From positions 1-5,194 of the forward strand of contig CALFOF010000055.1 in the NCBI GenBank assembly GCA_937919075.1: 5,194 nt of DNA, given 5' to 3'. The translations under genes were made by a program, and so were the position numbers. Of the stretch, positions 1-5,194 are shown in pieces. The notes beneath the pieces are model-generated. The model worked only from the letters and a program-made list of their open reading frames with translations. It ran no database searches and had not been told where the DNA came from. The stretch's first letter is position 1; each line of letters starts with the position of its first letter. The DNA is from an uncultured Cyanobium sp. (GTDB taxonomy: Bacteria; Cyanobacteriota; Cyanobacteriia; PCC-6307; Cyanobiaceae).

Positions 1-65
1 AGGCCTCGCCGGACCGTGCTTAGACCTGAGAAGGCCCGAGCGGTAGAACATGCTCTTTGCGCTCT

Positions 66-1239
<1,174 letters not shown>

Positions 1240-2841
1240 TCAGGAACGGCGAAACACCAGCGAGGAGGGAGTGCCCCAGTCGCCGCTGGCCACGTAGCCG
1301 CGGGGATTGCCGCAGAGGTGGCGCAGGATCCAGAACAGCGGTTCGGGGCTGTCAATGCCGAGCTGGCCCTGCAGGCTTGCCAGATCGTGCGGCTCGCCAT
1401 CGGCCAGCAGCGCCTCCAGCCGGCTCTGCAGATCCAGGATCACGGCGGCCGCTTTCTTGCCCGCCTCCACGCCTGGCTGGTCGTAGGCGTTGATGTTCAC
1501 CAACTCCGCATAGAGGCCCACCGCCCTCTCGAACAGCGCCACCAGGGCGCCGAGCAGGCGGGCATCGAAGCGCCGCAGGCTGAGCGTGATGCTCTGGCGC
1601 CCCCCTTCCGAGAGGGCGGCGCGGGTGCCCTGCAGGAAGCCGTCGAGGTAGTCGCCCGGATGTTCCCCATGCAGGGGCGGCACATCGCTGGGGTCTTCGA
1701 GCACTTCGATAAAGGTGACGAAGAAGTTGTCGATGCCGTCACGCAGTTGCTGCACATAGGCGTGCTGGTCGGTGGAGCCCTTGTTGCCGTACACGGCGAT
1801 GCCCTGGTAGGCGGGTTCACCATCGCGGTCGAGCCGTTTCCCCAGCGACTCCATCACCAGCTGCTGCAGGTAGCGGCTGAACACCTCCAGGCGGTCGCGG
1901 TAGGGCAGCACCACCATGTCCCGGTGGCCTTTGCCGTTGCCGGCCACGTGCCAGGCCGCAGCCATCAGGGCTGCCGGGTTGGCGGTGAGCTCGGGCACCC
2001 TGGTGGCCACATCCATCTCGGCGGCACCGGCCAGAAAGCCGCGCAGATCGGCGTTGATCAAGGCGGCAGGAAGCAAGCCCACGGCACTGGTGATGCTGGT
2101 GCGGCCGCCGACCCAATCGAACATGTCGAAGCGGCGCAGCCAGCGCTCCTCCACCGCCAGCCGGTCGAGCTGGCTGCCCGCCATCGTGACCGCCACTGCC
2201 TGAGCGGCCCAGCTGCCACCCAGCGCCTCCAGCCGCGCCCGCGCCTGCTCCATGCCCAACCGCGGCTCCGGCGTGCCGCCCGATTTGCTCACCACCACCA
2301 TCAAGGTGGTGCGCAGCCGCTCGCCGAGGCCGGCCAGGGTGCGGCTGAACCCTTGCGGATCGACGTTGTCGAAGAAGTGAAAGGGCAGGCCCTGCCCCTG
2401 CTGCTGCAGCGCCCGCAGGATCAGCAGCGGCCCGAGGCCGGAACCGCCGATGCCGATCCACAGCACATCGGTGAAGGGTGTCAGGCCCGGCGGTTGGAGG
2501 TCGCCGGCGAGCACCTGCTGGGCGAAGGCTTCGATGCTGTCGATCTCCTGGCGGATGTGGCTGCTGATGGCGGGCTCCGGCGCCAGCTGCGGAGCCCGCA
2601 ACCAGTAGTGGCCCACCTGGCGCCCTTCATCCGGGTTGGCGATCGCGCCGGCCTCCAGCGCGTCCATGGCCTGGAACGCGGCGGTGAAGGCGGGGGTCAG
2701 CGCCTCGAGATGCTCCGGGGTCACCGCCATGCGGCTCACATCCAGCCACATCCCCAGCCCTTCGTGGTGCCAGAGCAGCGAACAGAACCGTTGCCACTGT
2801 TCCGCCGAAGCCTGGGGCTTGAAGTCTGGAAACGTCGTCAT
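1240..2841 (-). CDS. pgi: Glucose-6-phosphate isomerase
   Basis: Cytosolic enzyme interconverting glucose-6-phosphate and fructose-6-phosphate. In a cyanobacterium it links the Calvin cycle, glycogen metabolism and the oxidative pentose phosphate pathway. The 533-residue protein has the two SIS (sugar isomerase) domains: IGIGGSGLGP at 129-138, and the phosphate-binding SKSGGTPE at 185-192. DWVGGRTS (242-249) matches the first family signature except that Thr replaces the usual aromatic residue after GGR. Catalytic candidates are Glu331 (MESLGK), His360 (GSTDQHAY) and Lys462 in the C-terminal signature YDQPGVEAGK (453-462). No frameshift or missing catalytic residue is seen. The ATG start is preceded by a weak AGGG ribosome-binding site; the N-terminal sequence QWQRFCSLLWHHEGLGMWLD fits cyanobacterial homologues as I recall them. 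It is the first gene of a probable two-gene unit with the downstream dehydrogenase, and is divergent from the unknown gene at 2953. Confidence 0.97.
   Translation of the reverse strand: MTTFPDFKPQASAEQWQRFCSLLWHHEGLGMWLDVSRMAVTPEHLEALTPAFTAAFQAMDALEAGAIANPDEGRQVGHYWLRAPQLAPEPAISSHIRQEIDSIEAFAQQVLAGDLQPPGLTPFTDVLWIGIGGSGLGPLLILRALQQQGQGLPFHFFDNVDPQGFSRTLAGLGERLRTTLMVVVSKSGGTPEPRLGMEQARARLEALGGSWAAQAVAVTMAGSQLDRLAVEERWLRRFDMFDWVGGRTSITSAVGLLPAALINADLRGFLAGAAEMDVATRVPELTANPAALMAAAWHVAGNGKGHRDMVVLPYRDRLEVFSRYLQQLVMESLGKRLDRDGEPAYQGIAVYGNKGSTDQHAYVQQLRDGIDNFFVTFIEVLEDPSDVPPLHGEHPGDYLDGFLQGTRAALSEGGRQSITLSLRRFDARLLGALVALFERAVGLYAELVNINAYDQPGVEAGKKAAAVILDLQSRLEALLADGEPHDLASLQGQLGIDSPEPLFWILRHLCGNPRGYVASGDWGTPSSLVFRRS
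2639..2646. repeat. HIP1 octamer GCGATCGC
   Basis: Second exact HIP1 copy, inside pgi. Near-matches occur elsewhere (for example around 845 and 5082) but were not counted. Two exact copies in about 5 kb is above a rough composition-based expectation of well under one, so it gives mild support for a cyanobacterial source. Confidence 0.6.
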
Positions 2842-2860
2842 GCGCCCTGGTGGATGTGAC

Positions 2861-2879
2861 AGGTTCAGGGGATGAACCT
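2861..2879. repeat. Perfect 7-bp inverted repeat in the pgi leader
   Basis: AGGTTCA (2861-2867) and TGAACCT (2873-2879) are exact reverse complements around GGGGA. The repeat sits 20 bases upstream of the pgi start codon. It could be a repressor operator or a small hairpin in the pgi 5' leader. No regulator is recognised for it. Confidence 0.45.
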
Positions 2880-2937
2880 ATCGGTGGAATCGCCCTTAGA
2901 ACCCTGACAGGGCCCATCGCCGTGAGCCGGAACACCC

Positions 2938-2943
2938 GGAAGG
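2938..2943 (+). promoter_or_regulatory. Candidate ribosome-binding site GGAAGG for the gene at 2953
   Basis: A purine-rich GGAAGG lies nine bases before the ATG at 2953. This is the only in-frame start of the gene with a recognisable Shine-Dalgarno-like sequence, which is why that start was kept despite doubts from base composition. Confidence 0.4.
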
Positions 2944-2952
2944 CGGATTTGT

Positions 2953-3909
2953 ATGGACGGCCACACAAACGGCCCAAGCGTTGGGAGCAGCCAGACAACG
3001 CCAGTAGAGTTTTGTTTAACAATTCACTCCAAACCCGGTTTGAAGCCTGCTGCGAAGCTACGCATTCCGCTTCGCTCTCTGCGCACACCGGCGTTGCTGC
3101 GAGCCTCCAGCTGGGTTCTCGCCCTGGGCCTGCTCAATGGGCTGGTGGCCACGGTGCGGCATCCCGATGTCCCATCGGTGGCCTTGGTGCTGGAGCCCGG
3201 CCTTACCGCCAGCCTTGAGGCTCAGGTCCATCAGAGCGCCAAATTGGCGGTGAACGGTCTGCGGCCGAATCCGGTCGATTTCACCCCCGACGAACTGCGT
3301 GAGCTGCAGCGCCGCTTCGGCGTGCATGGGCCCCAGCCGAAGCTGGCTCAGCTGCTCACCCAAGGCATGGATCAGCTCACCCCGCTGCGGGCTAACACCT
3401 TCAGCCGCATTGAGGAGCTGAAGCCGGTGATCGTGAGCGAGTCACGGCGGTATGGCGTGAACCCGATGCTGGTTGCCGCCGTGTTGTTCGATGAGATTCA
3501 ACGGGCGAAGCCGGGCGAAGATCTGCCGCTGGCCGCTGATTCCGGCTTGTTCAAAACGCATGGCCCAGCCCAGCTGGGGGTTGATGAATTTGTGCACCAG
3601 GGGCTCCTGAGCCCGGATGCCAGTCCGGAGGAGCGGGCCGCCGCGCGGCGCGAGCTGCTCATCCCTGAGCGCAATGTGCAATTGCTGGTGGGCAAGTTTC
3701 ACCGCCTCTCCACCGTGTTGGGCTTCCCCTCGAACCGCATCCTGGAAGCCAGCGCCGGGCCGCGCGATGCCAAGGCGCTCGCCACCCTTGCCTATCTCCA
3801 CAACGGCAAGCTGGATTACCCGGCCCGCATCCTCAGCTACATGCAGGATCCTGCCCTTCACGCCCTCATCTACAGCGAGCGCCGGCCCCAGTTTTCACCG
3901 CTGATCTGA
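2953..3909 (+). CDS. Conserved-looking hypothetical protein, membrane-anchored or secreted, possible lysozyme-like fold
   Basis: I do not recognise a named family. The 318-residue product has a basic stretch (about 31-50, rich in Lys/Arg) followed by one hydrophobic segment (about 52-68, WVLALGLLNGLVATV), suggesting a signal anchor or uncleaved signal peptide. The C-terminal half has a pattern reminiscent of lytic transglycosylases: SRRYGVNPMLVAAVLFDEIQ at 164-183 (Glu181 where the catalytic Glu might sit), GPAQLG at 204-209, and AYLHNGKLDYPARILSYM at 280-297, resembling the 'AYNAG...Y...VL.Y' end of SLT domains. This is a weak motif-level inference; the typical Glu-Ser pair is absent. The start is uncertain: ATG 2953 has a GGAAGG site, but the first 30 codons have low third-position GC and overlap inverted repeats, so TTG at 3040 or 3094 is possible. 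It converges on a cell-wall amidase gene, compatible with an envelope role. Confidence 0.8.
   Translation: MDGHTNGPSVGSSQTTPVEFCLTIHSKPGLKPAAKLRIPLRSLRTPALLRASSWVLALGLLNGLVATVRHPDVPSVALVLEPGLTASLEAQVHQSAKLAVNGLRPNPVDFTPDELRELQRRFGVHGPQPKLAQLLTQGMDQLTPLRANTFSRIEELKPVIVSESRRYGVNPMLVAAVLFDEIQRAKPGEDLPLAADSGLFKTHGPAQLGVDEFVHQGLLSPDASPEERAAARRELLIPERNVQLLVGKFHRLSTVLGFPSNRILEASAGPRDAKALATLAYLHNGKLDYPARILSYMQDPALHALIYSERRPQFSPLI
2978..3001 (+). repeat. Inverted repeat GCGTTG/CAACGC, overlapping a second hairpin
   Basis: GCGTTG (2978-2983) pairs exactly with CAACGC (2996-3001) across 12 bases. The same TTG also pairs in CCCAA-GCG-TTGGG (2973-2985), so the two structures are mutually exclusive in RNA. 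Either lies within the first codons of the gene as annotated, or in its leader if the start is later. Confidence 0.35.
2981..3010 (+). promoter_or_regulatory. Weak sigma-70-like promoter candidate
   Basis: TTGGGA (2981-2986) and TAGAGT (3005-3010) each match 4 of 6 consensus positions with an 18-base spacer. They would drive plus-strand transcription starting about 3017, which fits only if translation starts at 3040 or later. Chance occurrence is quite possible. Confidence 0.2.
3012..3042. repeat. Two adjacent perfect dyads in an AT-rich patch
   Basis: TTGTT-T-AACAA (3012-3022) and CAAACC-C-GGTTTG (3030-3042) are both perfect, odd-centred inverted repeats. Their centres are 19 bases apart, close to two helical turns. 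They resemble tandem operator half-site arrangements, but no regulator family can be named. They lie in the doubtful N-terminal part of the unknown gene. Confidence 0.35.
3052..3075 (+). repeat. Perfect 7-bp hairpin GCGAAGC/GCTTCGC
   Basis: GCGAAGC (3052-3058) and GCTTCGC (3069-3075) are exact complements around a 10-base loop. No T-run follows, so it is not an intrinsic terminator. It is either a leader RNA structure near a late start codon or an incidental structure in the basic N-terminal coding region. Confidence 0.4.
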
Positions 3910-3914
3910 GGCCT

Positions 3915-3934
3915 CACCGGCTCTCCAGCGGGTG
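3915..3934. terminator. Hairpin between convergent genes
   Basis: CACC-G-GCT (3915-3922) pairs with AGC-G-GGTG (3927-3934) around a CTCC loop: seven pairs with one internal G-G mismatch. It occupies the 56-base gap between the two convergent stop codons, so it could act on both transcripts. The 10-base palindrome TGAGGCCTCA at 3907-3916 overlaps it and contains the plus-strand stop codon. Neither side has a T-run, so factor-independent termination is uncertain. Confidence 0.35.
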
Positions 3935-3965
3935 GCTCTGCCGCAAGTTTCGATGGCACCGGATT

Positions 3966-4901
3966 TCAGCTGGCCTTGCAGAGCATGCCGAGCGCCGCGA
4001 GCCGCGTCTGCAACTCCGGCCAGAGGAAGCTGCGGGGATCGGCCCGCTCTCCACCGAGGTCCACATAGCGGTGCGTGGTGATGTTCTGGGGTGGGATCTG
4101 GAAGCGCCGCATCCAGTCGGTCAGCACCACCGCCAGGGCGTCGTACTGGGCGGCGCTGTAGCCGCTGTGCTGGGCATCGGCATCTTCCCCATCCAGCGGC
4201 GTTTCAAGGCTCAGGTGCAGGGCGAAGTTGTTCACCGATCCGCCCACATTCGGGTTGGTCATCACCCACTGGCCGTTGAAGGCGGAGTTGCCGGCGCCGA
4301 AGGCGCGATAGGCGGGATCGAGCGCCTGCACCACCTGCCCGTCCTCGCCGATCATCAGGTGGTAGCTCACCTGGTCTTCGTCGCGGGGGTGGGGGGTGAG
4401 AAAGGTCTGCACCGCCGATTGCATGCCGTAGACCGTTTCGTGCAGCACCACCACGCGGGGGGTGGGATTCACCGGGTTGCCGAAGGCATCGCTGCGGAAG
4501 CGGCTGCCGTAATTGGTGGGATCGATGGTGAGGCGCTGCATCGTTGTTGGCAGGGCGGCCACCATCGCTTCCAGGCGGCGGCTCAGTTGTGGATCGGCCG
4601 TGCACTGGCGGCGCAGGGGGCTGACCCAGCGGTCGTGAGCCGGTGGAGCTGGAGCGGGGCGGGCGTTGGGAGCCACGGTGGTGGCTGGGGCTGAAGGGCC
4701 GGAGCGGGGCGCTCCCACCTGCTCGAGCAGTTCCAGCAAGGAGGGGGTCTGGCTGGAGGGGTTGCTGACAGAGAGCTCGCGCCCCACCCAGCCCAGCCCG
4801 CCCAGAGCCAGCACCGCTGCAGCGGCCAGGGCCAGCGCCCCGCCCCGCTCGGGTGCCAGCTGGCGGGCGCGCACCACCAGGCTGCGGACGTGGTTCAACA
4901 T
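3966..4901 (-). CDS. N-acetylmuramoyl-L-alanine amidase, Amidase_2/PGRP type, membrane-anchored
   Basis: Predicted zinc amidase that cuts the bond between N-acetylmuramic acid and the stem-peptide L-alanine of peptidoglycan, acting outside the cytoplasmic membrane. Numbering from the chosen start (311 aa): a hydrophobic helix at about 20-40 (Ala/Leu/Gly-rich) after a basic N-terminus, a Pro/Ala-rich linker at about 62-89, then the amidase domain from about 145. Likely zinc ligands are His154 (VVLHET), His277 (THRYVD) and Asp288 (ADPRSFLW); His181 (SYHLMIGEDG) and Glu233 (LHLSLE) are other conserved-looking positions. An in-frame ATG at 4919 would add six residues, but the ATG at 4901 has AGGTGG just upstream and was preferred. 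It overlaps the stop of the PDZ gene, indicating translational coupling in one operon. No phage genes are nearby, so a cellular wall-recycling or remodelling role is more likely than an endolysin. Confidence 0.9.
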   Translation of the reverse strand: MLNHVRSLVVRARQLAPERGGALALAAAAVLALGGLGWVGRELSVSNPSSQTPSLLELLEQVGAPRSGPSAPATTVAPNARPAPAPPAHDRWVSPLRRQCTADPQLSRRLEAMVAALPTTMQRLTIDPTNYGSRFRSDAFGNPVNPTPRVVVLHETVYGMQSAVQTFLTPHPRDEDQVSYHLMIGEDGQVVQALDPAYRAFGAGNSAFNGQWVMTNPNVGGSVNNFALHLSLETPLDGEDADAQHSGYSAAQYDALAVVLTDWMRRFQIPPQNITTHRYVDLGGERADPRSFLWPELQTRLAALGMLCKAS

Positions 4902-5194
4902 GGAACCACCTGCAGCCATTGCCCGCGCAGGGCCAACGCCGCCGCTGAACAGCCGGGATCGGCCTGCAGGCTCCAGCTCTTCACCGCCGGCGCGGTGGGC
5001 TGCAGGGTGAGGGCGCGCAGCTTGCCGTGACGCCCGATCGTGAGGGTGTGCTTGTGGCCTTCCTGCAGCCGCTGGCTGAGATCGCCTGGCTTGCGCAGCC
5101 GCCAGCCATCCAGGGCGATCAGCTCATCGCCCACGCACAGACCCGCCGCTTCCGCCGGGCTGTGGCGTGCCACCTTCTGGGCGCTCAGGCCCGA
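4895..5194 (-). CDS. C-terminal part of a PDZ-domain protein, possibly an M61-family peptidase (partial)
   Basis: The reading frame is open to the right edge of the window, so only the last 99 residues are present; the GTG at 5173 is internal, not a true start. The fragment opens with KVARHSPAEAAGLCVGDELI, the carboxylate-binding and beta-strand pattern of a PDZ domain (alternating small residues, AGL-x-GDELIALDG). The rest of the PDZ fold follows, then a tail ending WLQVVPC. C-terminal PDZ domains with a short Trp-containing tail are typical of M61 (glycyl-aminopeptidase-like) metallopeptidases, common in cyanobacteria. The HExxH catalytic region would lie outside the window, so this assignment is inference; HtrA or S41 proteases are less fitting. 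Its TGA overlaps the amidase start codon by seven bases, implying co-translation. Confidence 0.75.
   Translation of the reverse strand, partial: SGLSAQKVARHSPAEAAGLCVGDELIALDGWRLRKPGDLSQRLQEGHKHTLTIGRHGKLRALTLQPTAPAVKSWSLQADPGCSAAALALRGQWLQVVPC
4906..4911 (-). promoter_or_regulatory. Ribosome-binding site AGGTGG for the amidase gene
   Basis: Read on the minus strand, AGGTGG precedes the ATG at 4901 by four bases (TTCC). It matches five of six bases of AGGAGG. It lies inside the end of the upstream PDZ gene. It decides for the 4901 start over the ATG at 4919, which has only a weak GC-rich sequence before it. Confidence 0.5.

Larger units (their letters stand above)
2842..2952. promoter_or_regulatory. 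Divergent intergenic region between pgi and the unknown gene
   Basis: These 111 bases separate two divergent start codons, so promoters for both genes are expected in or near this stretch. It holds two perfect inverted repeats: AGGTTCA/TGAACCT with a 5-base spacer (2861-2879), and CCCTG-A-CAGGG (2902-2912). A weak minus-strand sigma-70-like pair for pgi is GCCCAA (2972-2977, read as TTGGGC) and TTTGTA (2948-2953, read as TACAAA) with an 18-base gap. No strong consensus promoter is visible. If the unknown gene really starts further downstream, the regulatory region extends to about 3040-3090. Confidence 0.45.

Noticed and set aside
1..51. Possible start of another minus-strand gene (ATG at 49-51, open to the window edge)
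   Set aside because: Only 17 codons are visible, with no recognisable family start and only a weak purine-rich sequence before it; it does not resemble the S-formylglutathione hydrolase one might expect there.
1318..2859. Plus-strand open frame of 513 codons opposite pgi
   Set aside because: Low-complexity His/Gln/Ala/Gly-rich translation with no domain pattern; pgi on the other strand is unambiguous.
2627..3088. Minus-strand open frame spanning the pgi start and intergenic region
   Set aside because: It overlaps pgi out of frame for about 200 bases and has no recognisable motif or ribosome-binding site.
4071..4694. Plus-strand open frame of 207 codons opposite the amidase gene
   Set aside because: His/Gly/Val-rich shadow frame; the amidase on the minus strand has zinc-ligand motifs in the right order.
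3966..4901. Amidase as a phage endolysin or prophage remnant
   Set aside because: It has a membrane anchor and a Pro/Ala linker, overlaps a cellular-looking gene, shares the local composition, and has no phage genes around it.

Overview
The window is GC-rich and gene-dense, and looks like a chromosomal segment of a cyanobacterium, most likely a high-GC Synechococcus/Cyanobium-type picocyanobacterium. The basis is the cyanobacterial style of the glucose-6-phosphate isomerase (recalled family resemblance, no search run) and two copies of the cyanobacterial HIP1 octamer GCGATCGC. I see no phage, transposon, CRISPR, tRNA or rRNA signature.

Layout, left to right. Bases 1-75 are short non-coding sequence downstream of the first gene. 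A minus-strand pair follows: pgi (glucose-6-phosphate isomerase, 1240-2841) is upstream, and a class III alcohol dehydrogenase / S-(hydroxymethyl)glutathione dehydrogenase (76-1194 or 1218) lies 21-45 bases behind it, so the two are probably co-transcribed. A divergent intergenic region starting at 2842 carries several short perfect inverted repeats. It leads into a plus-strand gene (2953-3909) for a membrane-anchored or secreted protein of unknown function with a weak lysozyme/lytic-transglycosylase-like pattern. That gene converges, across 56 bases with a hairpin, on a second minus-strand pair. This pair consists of a membrane-anchored Amidase_2-type N-acetylmuramoyl-L-alanine amidase (3966-4901) and, overlapping its start, the C-terminal end of a PDZ-containing protein cut by the window edge (4895-5194), possibly an M61-family peptidase.

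Functionally, the left half is central carbon metabolism plus formaldehyde detoxification. The right half looks cell-envelope oriented: a cell-wall amidase, a possible wall-degrading-fold protein and a PDZ/peptidase protein. The core genes are ordinary. The items most worth a second look are the inverted-repeat-rich leader between pgi and the unknown gene, the uncertain N-terminus of that gene, and its possible divergent muralytic fold opposite a real amidase gene. I did not find a clear novel system.
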